A stretch of DNA of 64,000 nt, from NCBI RefSeq assembly GCF_004795255.1, contig NZ_SSBQ01000002.1, positions 4,742,001 through 4,806,000 of the forward strand. Reading direction: 5' to 3'. Both the position numbers and the translations under genes were made by a program. Below, one piece after another: positions 15,585 through 24,240 of the stretch (position 1 is its first letter; each line of letters opens with the position of its first letter). Origin of the DNA: Streptomyces sp. RKND-216 (GTDB lineage: Bacteria > Actinomycetota > Actinomycetes > Streptomycetales > Streptomycetaceae). A model generated the notes under the pieces. That model worked only from the letters and a program-made list of their open reading frames with translations, was not told the origin of the DNA and did no database searches.

Positions 15585-15860
15585 CTAACCGTGCTGGAGA
15601 GCGCCTGCCCCAGCCTGCAGAACGGCCTGCGGGGCGGCCTGCGAAACAGCCTGCGGAGCGGCGGCGACCGCAGGGCGCGGAGCGGCCACGGGGCGGAGCG
15701 CCGTGCCCGGGGTGGGCATCGCGGTCAGCAGCCGCTCGGCCTCCGCCCTGGCGCGCGCCCGGGAGCGGTCTTCCAGGACCGCCTGCCAGGCGTTACGGCG
15801 CGCGGTGCGGCCACCGCCGTCCAGCAGCAGACCCTCCAACGTACGCAGGGCGGTGCGCAT
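15585..15860 (-). CDS. Small Ala/Arg-rich protein, probably the SCO2195-like family
   Basis: A 91-residue protein. An Arg-rich helical N-terminus (RNAWQAVLEDRSRARARAEAERLL) is followed by an Ala/Pro/Gln repeat tail (AAPQAVSQAAPQAVLQAGAG). It occupies the place between DUF4191 and lipA where Streptomyces have a short gene that, as I recall, is described as GlnR-regulated. The ATG is directly preceded by GGAGGAAGC, a strong ribosome site. A promoter-like TTGACC, 17 bases, TAACAC lies upstream on the minus strand near 15946-15975, and an inverted repeat GTGAGT / ACTCAC spans 15927-15946. I could not find a convincing GlnR box. Function unknown. Confidence 0.6.
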   Translation of the reverse strand: MRTALRTLEGLLLDGGGRTARRNAWQAVLEDRSRARARAEAERLLTAMPTPGTALRPVAAPRPAVAAAPQAVSQAAPQAVLQAGAGALQHG

Positions 15861-16135
15861 GCTTCCTCCGGAGATTGAAGATGAGAGCCGGGCCCGCGCC
15901 GCACGGCGAAGCGCCGGACGCGGGGTGTGAGTACATCGTCACTCACGGGTGTTATCAGCGCATGTCGATCAGGTCAAAGGGACCCGGCGGCGCTGGGGCG
16001 AAGTGCGGCCGAACTCACACTGCCGCCCGCGGTGCCGGACCCCGCGTACCGGGGCGGCTGTCCCCGTGAGGACGCCCGCCCTTCCGAAGCGGCGGGGCGG
16101 CGCACCCCGCCCCGCCCCGCCCCGCCGTCGGGCGG

Positions 16136-17074
16136 TCAGGCGGCCTTCGCCGCGCGGGCGTCCATGGCCTGCCGATACAGGCGCCCCGCGCGGTAGGAGG
16201 AGCGGACCAGCGGACCGGACATGACGCCGGCGAAGCCGATCTCGTCCGCCTCCTGCTGGAGCTCCACGAACTCCTCCGGCTTGACCCAGCGCTCCACTGG
16301 GTGGTGCCGGGGCGACGGGCGGAGGTACTGCGTGATGGTGATCAGCTCGCAGCCGGCCTCGTGCAGGTCGCGAAGGGCCTGGGAGACCTCCTCGCGCGTC
16401 TCGCCCATGCCGAGGATCAGGTTCGACTTGGTGACCAGGCCGTCCTCGCGGGCCCGGGTGATGACCTCGAGCGACCGCTCGTAGCGGAAGGCGGGGCGGA
16501 TGCGCTTGAAGATGCGCGGCACCGTCTCGACGTTGTGGGCGAGGACCTCGGGGCGCGAGGAGAAGACCTCGGCGAGCTGCTCGGGCACCGCGTTGAAGTC
16601 CGGGATCAGCAGCTCGACGCCGGTGTCCGGCATCGCCGCGTGGATCTGGCGGACCGTCTCCGCGTACAGCCAGGCGCCGCCGTCCTCGAGGTCGTCGCGG
16701 GCCACACCGGTGATGGTGGCGTAGCGCAGCTCCATCTGCTGGACGGACTCCGCCACGCGCCGGGGCTCGTCGCGGTCCAGCTCGGCGGGCTTCCCGGTGT
16801 CGATCTGGCAGAAGTCGCAGCGCCGGGTGCACTGCTCGCCGCCGATGAGGAAGGTGGCCTCGCGGTCCTCCCAGCACTCGAAGATGTTGGGGCAGCCCGC
16901 TTCCTGGCAGACGGTGTGCAGACCCTCGTCCTTCACGAGCTTCTGCAGGGCGTTGTACTCGGGGCCCATCTTCGCCCGGGTCTTGATCCACTCGGGCTTG
17001 CGCTCGATGGGGGTCTGGCTGTTGCGGACCTCCAAGCGGAGCATCTTGCGACCGTCGGGTGCGACAGCGGACAC
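16136..17074 (-). CDS. lipA: Lipoyl synthase
   Basis: A 312-residue radical-SAM enzyme that inserts two sulfurs into protein-bound octanoyl groups. The auxiliary cluster cysteines are C56, C61 and C67 ([14 protein letters not shown]). The radical-SAM cluster is C82, C86 and C89 (CTRRCDFC). Downstream are GELLIPDF-like [16 protein letters not shown] and SNLILGMGE, all canonical, and the C-terminal [12 protein letters not shown]. The GTG start at 17074 has GGGAG six bases upstream. It lies 64 bases after lipB on the same strand, so lipB-lipA form an operon that makes the lipoyl cofactor used by SucB (29753-31531) and glycine cleavage. Confidence 0.97.
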   Translation of the reverse strand: MSAVAPDGRKMLRLEVRNSQTPIERKPEWIKTRAKMGPEYNALQKLVKDEGLHTVCQEAGCPNIFECWEDREATFLIGGEQCTRRCDFCQIDTGKPAELDRDEPRRVAESVQQMELRYATITGVARDDLEDGGAWLYAETVRQIHAAMPDTGVELLIPDFNAVPEQLAEVFSSRPEVLAHNVETVPRIFKRIRPAFRYERSLEVITRAREDGLVTKSNLILGMGETREEVSQALRDLHEAGCELITITQYLRPSPRHHPVERWVKPEEFVELQQEADEIGFAGVMSGPLVRSSYRAGRLYRQAMDARAAKAA

Positions 17075-17138
17075 GTCCGGCTCCCTACGTACTTTCGATT
17101 CCTCGGTGCGTACCAGAGTACGCCTGCCGTTGTGCGGG

Positions 17139-17960
17139 TCAGACGGCGCGGGGGAGGGGAAGTGCCTCCTCCAGCACCGCACGGAGGTGCTTCTCCACTA
17201 CGGGAAGCACCTCGGCGACCGGAACATTCCTGCCCAGCTCGTCCGAGAGCGAGGTGACGCCCGCGTCACGGATGCCGCAGGGCACGATCCGGTCGAACTC
17301 GGTGTTGTCGGGATCACAGTTCAGCGCGAAGCCGTGCATGGTCACGCCCTTGGCGACCCGGATGCCGATGGCGGCCAGTTTCCGGTCCTCCCGGCGCTGC
17401 CCCGCGTTGGACGGCGCGTACTCCGGGCCGCTCAGCCTCGGGTCGAACTCCTCGTCCGTCAGCCTCGGGTCGAAGTCCAGCGCCAGGCCGCCGAGAGCCT
17501 GCTGCCCGTCGGGACCCTCATCCCGTCCCGCGTCTCGGCTGCGCCGCTCGACCGGGTCGCCGAGGACCCACACGCCGCTGCGCCCCTCGATCCGCGTGGT
17601 CGCCACGCCGAACTCGGCGGCGGCCCGGATCAGCGCCTCCTCCAGCCGCCGCACGTGCGCCACGACGTCGACCGGGCGCGGCAGTTTCAGGATCGGGTAT
17701 CCGACGAGCTGGCCGGGGCCGTGCCAGGTGATCTTCCCACCGCGGTCCACGTCCACCACCGGGGTGCCGTCCAACGGGCGTTCGCTGTCCTCGGTGCGGC
17801 GGCCGGCGGTGTAGACGGCCTGGTGCTCCAGCAGCAGACAGGTGTCCGGGGCCTCGTCCGCGAACCGTGCCGCATGCACCCGGCGCTGCTCCTGCCACGC
17901 CGCGGTGTACTCCACGGCGTCGGCGCCGAAGCCCAGGTGGACGAAGCGCAGCTCGCTCAC
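17139..17960 (-). CDS. lipB: Octanoyl-[ACP]:protein octanoyltransferase
   Basis: A 273-residue enzyme that transfers octanoate from acyl carrier protein to lipoyl-domain lysines. The conserved substrate loop is [18 protein letters not shown] (73-90). The catalytic pair is Lys204 (GIRVAKG) and Cys228 (VPCGI). Compared with E. coli LipB it has an insertion of about 50 residues (135-190) containing a duplicated FDPRL motif, which I believe is usual for Streptomyces. The GTG at 17960 has AGGAG seven bases upstream. It is first in the lipB-lipA pair and divergent from the regulator gene at 18175. Confidence 0.95.
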   Translation of the reverse strand: MSELRFVHLGFGADAVEYTAAWQEQRRVHAARFADEAPDTCLLLEHQAVYTAGRRTEDSERPLDGTPVVDVDRGGKITWHGPGQLVGYPILKLPRPVDVVAHVRRLEEALIRAAAEFGVATTRIEGRSGVWVLGDPVERRSRDAGRDEGPDGQQALGGLALDFDPRLTDEEFDPRLSGPEYAPSNAGQRREDRKLAAIGIRVAKGVTMHGFALNCDPDNTEFDRIVPCGIRDAGVTSLSDELGRNVPVAEVLPVVEKHLRAVLEEALPLPRAV

Positions 17961-18174
17961 GGCCGTCTCCTCTGCGTGGGTCTCGGGCGCGGGCACGCGC
18001 CCCGGTGCGCTCGATGCACACCCCAGCCACTCTACGGCGGGTCCCGAGCAGATCCGGAGGCGACCGCCTACTCACACGTACGGATGAATACGCGGCGGTC
18101 AGGGCCGGTGCGGTCGCTGTGGCCGTTACATTCGCGCCGTTCCAGCAGGGCGCCCCGGCGTCTGCGCGCAAGCC

Positions 18175-19848
18175 GTGAGTCAGGAGACCGTACAGCCGAT
18201 GACGACGGAACGACCTGGGGGTTCCCCCCAGCAGCGCACGCCCAACCGACGCCTCGCCGCGCTCATCGCGGAAGCCGGGTTCTCCCACGCGGGCCTCGCC
18301 CGGCGGGTGGACCAGCTCGGCCTCGAACACGGTCTCGACCTGCGCTACGACAAGACGTCCGTGACCCGCTGGCTGCGCGGGCAGCAGCCGCGCGGCACCA
18401 CCCCCGCCCTGATCGCGGAGGTCTTCACCCGCCGACTGGGCCGGCGCCTGTCCGCGCAGGACCTCGGCCTGGACGCGTGTGCTCCGGTGTACGCGGGTCT
18501 GGAGTTCGCCGCGACGCCCGCCGAGGCGGTGGACATCGTCAGCGGGCTCTGGCGCAAGGACACCGGTGCACAGGCCGACCTGCGGAAGATCGCGTTCACG
18601 CCGGCCGGTCTGGTGGTGCCCAGCCGGGACTGGCTGATCGGGCGGTCCGACGAGCGTGTCGCACGTGGTGGCGGAGGCGGTAGCGGTGCCGACGGGCCGG
18701 CGGTGCCGCCGGCGGCTTCCGCGCGGGTGCCGCAGCAGGCGCGCGGGGCGAGCCCGGTTCTCCGGCCGGGCGCGGTCGCGGCGTCACCGGGAAGCGGGCT
18801 GGCGGCGGGAGGGGTGCGGGTACCGCGCCCCGCCGGGGCGGCGGACCCGAGCGGTCTCCCCGGCGGCCCGGGTACCGCATCCGGTACCGCCGCCGGGCGG
18901 GCCGCCGTCACCGAGCCGGCGCAACTCACCGAACGAGGTCCGGGCCGTCGCGTGACCGGAGGCGACGTCGCCGCGCTGCGCTCGGTCTGCGACCTCTTCC
19001 GCGCGCTCGACCACGCCTACGGCGGCGGCCACGCCCGCCAGGGCCTGGTGCGATACCTCGAACACGAGGCGGATCCGCTGCTGCGCGGCGTCTACGGCGA
19101 GCAGACCGGGCGCCGCCTCTTCGGCGCGGTCGCCGACCTCACCCGGCTCGCCGGATGGACCTCGTACGACGTCGCGGCTCACGGCCTCGCCCAGCGCTAC
19201 TTCGTGCAGGCGTTGCGACTCTCCCAGGCAGCGGGCGACCGGGCGTACGGCGCTTACGTGCTGGTGACGATGAGCCGCCAGGCCGTCTACCTCGGTCACG
19301 GCCGGGAGGCGGTGCAGCTCGCGCGGGTGGCGCAGCAGGGGGTGGGTGCGGCGGCGCCGTCCGCGGTCCAGGCGCTGCTGCACGCCGCCGAGGCGCGCGG
19401 CCACGGCGTGCTCGGTGAGGTGCGGGCCTGCACTGCTTCGCTGGCGCGGGCCGAACGGTCGCTGGAGGCCGTGCGGCAGGGGGAGGAGGTGCCACCCTGG
19501 GCGCGCTTCTTCAACGAGGCGCAGCTCGCGGACGAGTTCGCGCACTGCCACCGGGACCTCCAGCAGTACCGCGCTGCGGCACAGCATGCGGAGCGGGCGC
19601 TGCGGCTGCGCGGCGCAGGCTATGCGCGCAGCCGGTTGTTCTGCCGGGTGGTGCTGGCGACCGCGCGGCTCGGGCTGGGCGAGGTCGAGCAGGCGTGTGC
19701 GCTCGCGGCGGAGGCGGCGCTGCAGGCCGCGGAGATGCGGTCGGCGCGGGCGTTCGAATACGTGCGTGACTTCGAACGCCGTCTCGAGCCGTACCGCGAC
19801 GCGGGGCCGGTGCGTGTCTACCGCGAGCGCGTAGCCGCCCTGGGCTGA
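18175..19848 (+). CDS. Large HTH transcriptional regulator with TPR-like C-terminus
   Basis: Up to 557 residues. An XRE-like HTH lies at about 25-75 (LAALIAEAGFSHAGLARRVDQ, then YDKTSVTRWLRGQQPRG). A Gly/Ala/Pro-rich linker (about 160-255) joins it to a helical C-terminal half with TPR-like pairs (RQGLVRYLEHEADPLL, LSQAAGDRAYGAYVLVTMSRQAV). This architecture is common in Streptomyces regulators of development or secondary metabolism. The target is unknown. The start could be GTG 18175 or ATG 18199. It is divergent from lipB. Confidence 0.75.
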   Translation: MSQETVQPMTTERPGGSPQQRTPNRRLAALIAEAGFSHAGLARRVDQLGLEHGLDLRYDKTSVTRWLRGQQPRGTTPALIAEVFTRRLGRRLSAQDLGLDACAPVYAGLEFAATPAEAVDIVSGLWRKDTGAQADLRKIAFTPAGLVVPSRDWLIGRSDERVARGGGGGSGADGPAVPPAASARVPQQARGASPVLRPGAVAASPGSGLAAGGVRVPRPAGAADPSGLPGGPGTASGTAAGRAAVTEPAQLTERGPGRRVTGGDVAALRSVCDLFRALDHAYGGGHARQGLVRYLEHEADPLLRGVYGEQTGRRLFGAVADLTRLAGWTSYDVAAHGLAQRYFVQALRLSQAAGDRAYGAYVLVTMSRQAVYLGHGREAVQLARVAQQGVGAAAPSAVQALLHAAEARGHGVLGEVRACTASLARAERSLEAVRQGEEVPPWARFFNEAQLADEFAHCHRDLQQYRAAAQHAERALRLRGAGYARSRLFCRVVLATARLGLGEVEQACALAAEAALQAAEMRSARAFEYVRDFERRLEPYRDAGPVRVYRERVAALG

Positions 19849-19960
19849 ACGGCCGGTTGCGGGGCTCCGGGTCGTGCCTGCGCCGTGCCGGGGCCGCAGC
19901 TGTCCGGGACGGCGCCGACACCGGGGGCGGGGCTCTCCGAGCCCCGCCCCCGGGCGGGGG

Positions 19961-20203
19961 CTACCGGCGCGTCGGCGCAGGGAGCAGGTCCCGGACGGCG
20001 CGGCAGGTCGTGCGGGACGGACGGTGGACGCCTATCCGCTGGGCCAGGCCGCAGATGCGGCGGTCCGTCGCCCGGTCCGGCGTGTAGACGCCGGAGTCGA
20101 GCAACGCGATCGCCAGCCGCATCGCCTTCAGCCGGCGGTTGTGTGCGACGTACCACTCTCGGGGCTGCCCGGCGGGCAGCGGCACCTTGCGGACGACGGT
20201 CAT
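19961..20203 (-). CDS. Small conserved protein, function unknown
   Basis: An 80-residue basic protein (MTVVRKVPLPAGQPREWYVA ... SGVYTPDRATDRRICGLAQRIGVHRPSRTTCRAVRDLL) with two cysteines and helix-forming segments. The sequence could suggest a small DNA-binding fold, but no HTH can be asserted. The ATG at 20203 has GGGAGG six bases upstream. It lies downstream of, and in the same direction as, the FAD oxidoreductase gene, 127 bases apart. Confidence 0.6.
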   Translation of the reverse strand: MTVVRKVPLPAGQPREWYVAHNRRLKAMRLAIALLDSGVYTPDRATDRRICGLAQRIGVHRPSRTTCRAVRDLLPAPTRR

Positions 20204-20330
20204 CAGCGACCTCCCAGGACGTGGGTGAGCCCTCGCGATTCTGTCTCCAGAATACCGCCGCCCACTGACAAAAGGCCCTGGCCAGAGCGCATGTGACGGC
20301 CCGTCGGGAGGGATCTTCCGAAAGGTGTGC

Positions 20331-21722
20331 TCAGGCCGCCGCAGGCACGCCCGGGCCGCCCTGCGGGGCGGATCGCAGACCGAGATCGCGCAACACCTCG
20401 GCTGCCGCCCGCCGGGCCGAGGCGAGGGCCCCCTGCGGACCCGACACCTCACGGTGGTCGCCGCACACGTACAGGCCGCACAGCACGCGCACGGCCCGCC
20501 GGAGGTCGTGCGGGGCGGGCATCGCGGGCACGGCGCGCGGGTCGTGATGGACGGCCATCGCCTCCCATCCGTCCGACGGCACTCCGTGCAGCACGCCCGC
20601 GTGCGCCCGTACTGCCTTCTCCAACGTGGCCGCCGGTTCCCCGGCCGCCTCGCCGAGCACCACGGACGTCACCAGCGGCCGTCCGTCGCCCGGCGTCCGG
20701 GACGGGTCGACCGCCGACGCCACCCAGCTGTGCGAGACCGGGCCGCGGCGCTCGGCGTCGACCAGCAGCGCGTCCCGGTGCGGCAGCGGGCCGTCCGCGA
20801 GGTGGTGCAGCACCGTCACCGGGTGGTGCGGTGGGACGCGCAGGCCGGGCAGAAGCTGCGCCGCCCGGTGTGCACCGGCCGCGATGACCACGGCGCGGCA
20901 GCCGATGCTGCCGTGCCCGGCCGTGTCCACCGCGCTCGCACAGACCGAGGTGGCGCGCACCCCGGTCCGTACGGAGCCCCGGGGCAGCGCGGCGGCCAGG
21001 ACGCCCGGCAGCGCGCCGGCACCGCCGGCCGGTACGCACAGCCCGGCCCGGGCGAAGCCGCGCAACGCCAGGTCGGCGACCCGGCTGGACGTGGTCAGCG
21101 CCGGATCGGACAGCAGCGCGGAGAGGAGCGGGCGTATCAGGGCGTCGGCCGTGCGGCCGGACAGGCCGCGCCCGGCGAGAGCCTTCGTCGCGGACACCTC
21201 GGGCCGGGCGTGCAGGCGTTCTTCGGGCAGCGCGGCCAGCCTGCCCAGGGCGGCCCGGAGCCGCGAGACCTCCACGGCGTCGCTCACCGCCGTACGGGTC
21301 AGCGCGCGGGCCGAGCGCAGCGCGCCGCGGCCCACCCGGCCGCCGTGCGGGTGGCCGCCCCGCCCCGGCCGTCCGGCGTGCGGGCGGACGTCTGCGACAC
21401 GCAGCGCCCGGTTCCCGGTCCGCAACACGGCGCCGGGCGCGAAGGGACGCAGCGCGAGCGCCGATCCCAGGCCCAGACCGGGCAGTTCGGCCTCGGGCCA
21501 GCCGGGGCAGAGCAACCCCGGTGCGCGGTCCAGCAGATGGCCGTCCACCTCGTCGGTGCGCATCCGGCCGCCGATGCGGCCCTCGGCCTCCAGAACCACG
21601 ACCCGCAGCCCCGCACCGGCCAGGTGCAGTGCCGCTGCCAGGCCGGCCGGCCCGGCGCCCACGACGACGACGTCGGTCTCCTCCGCGTGCGTGCGGCGTG
21701 CGAGTGCGCTGTTGATCGGCAC
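20331..21722 (-). CDS. FAD-dependent oxidoreductase (phytoene dehydrogenase/amine oxidase-like)
   Basis: A 463-residue flavoprotein. The N-terminal dinucleotide fold DVVVVGAGPAGLAAALHLAGAG is followed by the GG-motif EAEGRIGGRMRT typical of the amine-oxidase/phytoene-desaturase superfamily. A C-terminal FAD segment is LYVCGDHREVSGPQGALASARRAAAEV. The substrate is unknown. The GTG at 21722 (VPINSALARR) has GGGGAGG four bases before it. An upstream in-frame extension to 21797 is possible but lacks a ribosome site. Tandem with the epimerase gene (21967-22866). Confidence 0.82.
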   Translation of the reverse strand: MPINSALARRTHAEETDVVVVGAGPAGLAAALHLAGAGLRVVVLEAEGRIGGRMRTDEVDGHLLDRAPGLLCPGWPEAELPGLGLGSALALRPFAPGAVLRTGNRALRVADVRPHAGRPGRGGHPHGGRVGRGALRSARALTRTAVSDAVEVSRLRAALGRLAALPEERLHARPEVSATKALAGRGLSGRTADALIRPLLSALLSDPALTTSSRVADLALRGFARAGLCVPAGGAGALPGVLAAALPRGSVRTGVRATSVCASAVDTAGHGSIGCRAVVIAAGAHRAAQLLPGLRVPPHHPVTVLHHLADGPLPHRDALLVDAERRGPVSHSWVASAVDPSRTPGDGRPLVTSVVLGEAAGEPAATLEKAVRAHAGVLHGVPSDGWEAMAVHHDPRAVPAMPAPHDLRRAVRVLCGLYVCGDHREVSGPQGALASARRAAAEVLRDLGLRSAPQGGPGVPAAA

Positions 21723-21966
21723 GTGCCCTCCCCAAGGTCGTCGAGCGACAGCAAGGGCTTTTTCCCGTCGGAGCGTTGGACGTTCCGTCTGGCTCATGCC
21801 CGCAGGCAGAGCCGGGAATACCCGAGGGAGTCGACTCTATGCACACGCGGACTCGCCGTCAGTGGTGCACGGGGTGGCACGGGCGCACGACGGCGCACGC
21901 CCGTGGACACGACCGGCGCGCGGAAGCGGTCGGGCCGGCAGCGCGCCCACCGGAACCGAAAGGTGG

Positions 21967-22866
21967 TCAGGCGGTGCGGTCCAGCGCGGCCCGCACCGCG
22001 TCCTCCACCGTCGGGAAGGCGAAGCGGAACCCGGACTCCAGCAGCCGCCGGGGCCGCACACGCTGCGAGCCGACCACGTCGTCGGCGAACTCGCCGAGGA
22101 CCAGCCGCAGTACGGCCACGGGCACCGGGAGCAGCGCGGGCCGCCGCAGCACCCGCGCCATCGCCGCCGTCACCTCGCGGTTGGTGACGGGTTCCGGTGC
22201 GGTGAGGTTCACCGGTCCGTGCAGCTCCGGGGTGTCGAGCAGGTGGCGCAGCGCGGCGACGTGGTCGTGCAGCGCGATGTGGCTCCAGTACTGCCGTCCG
22301 TCGCCGAGGCGGCCGCCGATGCCCGCCCGGAAGATCGGGAACAGCCGCCCCCAGGCACCGCCCTGACGGGCCACCACCAGTCCGGTCCGCGCGAACACGG
22401 TGCGGACGCCCGCCCGTTCGGCGGGTGCCGCGGCGGCCTCCCAGTCGCGGCACAGGTCGGCCATGAAGCCGGAGCCGGGTGCCGCGGACTCGTCCACCGC
22501 GCGTGTCCCGGTGTCGCCGTACCAGCCGATGGCCGTGCCGACGAGGAAGGTCGCGGGCGGCTCCGCCATGCCCGCTACCGCTTCGGCCAGCGTGGCGGTG
22601 CCCAGCACCCGGCTGTCCCGTAGCTCCTTCTTGTACGCCGCGGTCCACCGGCGTTCGCCGACGCCGGCTCCCGCGAGGTGGACCACCGCCTCGCAGCCCG
22701 CCAGGCCGGCGGTGTCCACGGTGCCGCCCTTCGGGTCCCACGCCACCTCGTCCGCCGCGCGCGGAGGGTGCCGCACCACGCGCACCACCTCGTGGCCGTC
22801 CCGGTGGAGGGAGGAGACGAGGGCGGAGCCGATGAGGCCGTTCGAACCGGTCACTGCGAGGCGCAT
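21967..22866 (-). CDS. TIGR01777-type NAD-dependent epimerase/dehydratase
   Basis: A 299-residue short-chain dehydrogenase-like protein. It starts at once with the Rossmann motif MRLAVTGSNGLIGSALVSSL. The family hallmarks are AVVHLAGAGVGERRWT, IGWYGDTG and PVNLTAPEPVTNREVTAAM, and the C-terminal DUF1731-like segment is LLESGFRFAFPTVEDAVRAAL. The physiological substrate of the family (YfcH-like) is unknown. The ATG at 22866 was chosen because the fold needs no upstream residues. It is divergent, by 50 bases, from the GNAT gene. Confidence 0.88.
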   Translation of the reverse strand: MRLAVTGSNGLIGSALVSSLHRDGHEVVRVVRHPPRAADEVAWDPKGGTVDTAGLAGCEAVVHLAGAGVGERRWTAAYKKELRDSRVLGTATLAEAVAGMAEPPATFLVGTAIGWYGDTGTRAVDESAAPGSGFMADLCRDWEAAAAPAERAGVRTVFARTGLVVARQGGAWGRLFPIFRAGIGGRLGDGRQYWSHIALHDHVAALRHLLDTPELHGPVNLTAPEPVTNREVTAAMARVLRRPALLPVPVAVLRLVLGEFADDVVGSQRVRPRRLLESGFRFAFPTVEDAVRAALDRTA

Positions 22867-22916
22867 GGGCGTAATCCTGTGGACGTGGGCGGCGGATGAG
22901 GACAAGAGTGACGCGT

Positions 22917-23414
22917 ATGCCCTCCCAGTTCACCATCCGGGCCGCCTCGGACGCCGACGAGGGCCCGCTCGGCGTTCTCGACCGCCGGACCTGGTCCCCG
23001 CTGCACGCGGTCACGCCGCGACCCGAGCCGCCGTATCCCTCCTTCTTCGCCACCACCGGCCCCGAGGACCACCTCGTCGCCGACCTGCCGGGTCGCGGCC
23101 TCGTCGGCTACGTTCGGCTGGGACGCCCCACCGAGCTGGAGTCCAACGCGCACGTCCGCCAGATCCACGGCCTCGTGGTGGACGAGCGGGCGCGCGGCAT
23201 CGGCGTCGCGCGCGCCCTGCTGGAGGGGGTGTGCGCGCTGGCCCGGGAGCGGGGCGCGCGGCGCCTCACCCTCCGCGTGCTGGGGCCGAACGTGCCGGCC
23301 CGGGCGCTGTACGAGTCGGCCGGCTTCCGGGTCGAGGGCGTGCTGCCGGAGGAGTTCCTGCTGGACGGCGCGTACGTGGACGACGTGCTGATGGGCCGGT
23401 CGCTGGCCGGCTGA
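22917..23414 (+). CDS. GNAT-family N-acetyltransferase
   Basis: A 165-residue acetyltransferase. The acetyl-CoA binding motif A is VRQIHGLVVDERARGIGVARALLEG (V/I-x-x-x-x-R-x-x-G-x-G/A pattern RARGIGVA). Motif B is RLTLRVLGPNVPARALYESAGF followed by VEGVLPEEFLLDGAYVDDVLM, as in RimI/PhnO-like enzymes. The acceptor is unknown. ATG 22917 is chosen because MPSQFTIRAASDADEG is the usual family N-terminus; ATG 22896 would add seven residues. Confidence 0.85.
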   Translation: MPSQFTIRAASDADEGPLGVLDRRTWSPLHAVTPRPEPPYPSFFATTGPEDHLVADLPGRGLVGYVRLGRPTELESNAHVRQIHGLVVDERARGIGVARALLEGVCALARERGARRLTLRVLGPNVPARALYESAGFRVEGVLPEEFLLDGAYVDDVLMGRSLAG

Positions 23415-23462
23415 CCGGTACCGTGCCGGGGACGGCACCAGGCGCCGCCGGCACGGGGCGGC

Positions 23463-23981
23463 TCAGGTGCGGAAGCGTTCCCACAGACGGGGGAGGCGCT
23501 CGGCCAGCGCCGCGTCGTCCTCCAGGTCGAGCGGTGCGCCCTCCGGGTCGGGGGACCGGTCCGGGAGCCCGAGGTCCGGCAGCTCGCCGCCGGTGAGCTG
23601 CTCGTACGCCTCGTCCGCCGCGAAGCCCAGGTCCTCGGCCTCGCCGTCCAGCTCCTCGTCGAAGTCCTCCAGCAGCTCGGCCAGCGCGTCCGCGTCGTGG
23701 GCGGCGACCTCGAAGAGGTGCCGGCCCTGCCCGATGAGCCAGCAGCGGAAGGCGTCGAAGGCGTCGTCGCTGACCCCGTCCAGCAGAATCCAGGCCGCCG
23801 CCCACAGGTCCCACTGGTAGGCACGGCGGTAGCGGACCTCGAAGTGCCGGGCGAAGTACGTCACCGCGTCCGGGTCGAGCTGCGTGAGCCGGTCGACCAG
23901 GACGTCGGCCTGCTCGTCGGGGTCTCCCTCGGCGGCCTCGCGGGCGGCGTCGACGTGCTCCCAGAACTCCGTCTCGTCCAT
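23463..23981 (-). CDS. DUF4240 protein
   Basis: A 172-residue acidic protein beginning MDETEFWEHVDAAREAA, the normal start of DUF4240 proteins, with the conserved middle FEVRYRRAYQWDLWAAAWILLDGVSDDAFDAFRCWLIGQG. The C-terminal half is strongly acidic (DFDEELDGEAEDLGF). The function is unknown; similar proteins occur as orphan genes or near toxin immunity genes. It is convergent with the GNAT gene (48 bases apart) and divergent from the transporter at 24241. Confidence 0.8.
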   Translation of the reverse strand: MDETEFWEHVDAAREAAEGDPDEQADVLVDRLTQLDPDAVTYFARHFEVRYRRAYQWDLWAAAWILLDGVSDDAFDAFRCWLIGQGRHLFEVAAHDADALAELLEDFDEELDGEAEDLGFAADEAYEQLTGGELPDLGLPDRSPDPEGAPLDLEDDAALAERLPRLWERFRT

Positions 23982-24240
23982 CACGGCACCAGCATCCAGC
24001 CTGGTGGGCCCCGACGCACGCGGAATGCCCGGGACACGCCGACGCCTTCCGCCGCGTCGGGGCGGGCCTCGGCCCGACCCGGCCCGCTGAACCCGTCTGC
24101 CACGGCCGGATGGCGCTGCGCCGAGGACGGGAGCACCATGGGCCGCAAGGACTGTCCGGGGCGCGCGAAGAGAACCTCTGAACTGGCTCTTTCCCGCGGG
24201 CGACCGGACGGGCACGGCCTGAGCGACGAAGGACGGCGTC

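Noticed and set aside
15861..15990. A possible GlnR box before the small gene at 15585-15860
   Set aside because: No pair of GTnAC and GAAAC half-sites with six-base spacing could be found. Only a promoter-like TTGACC/TAACAC and a short inverted repeat are present.
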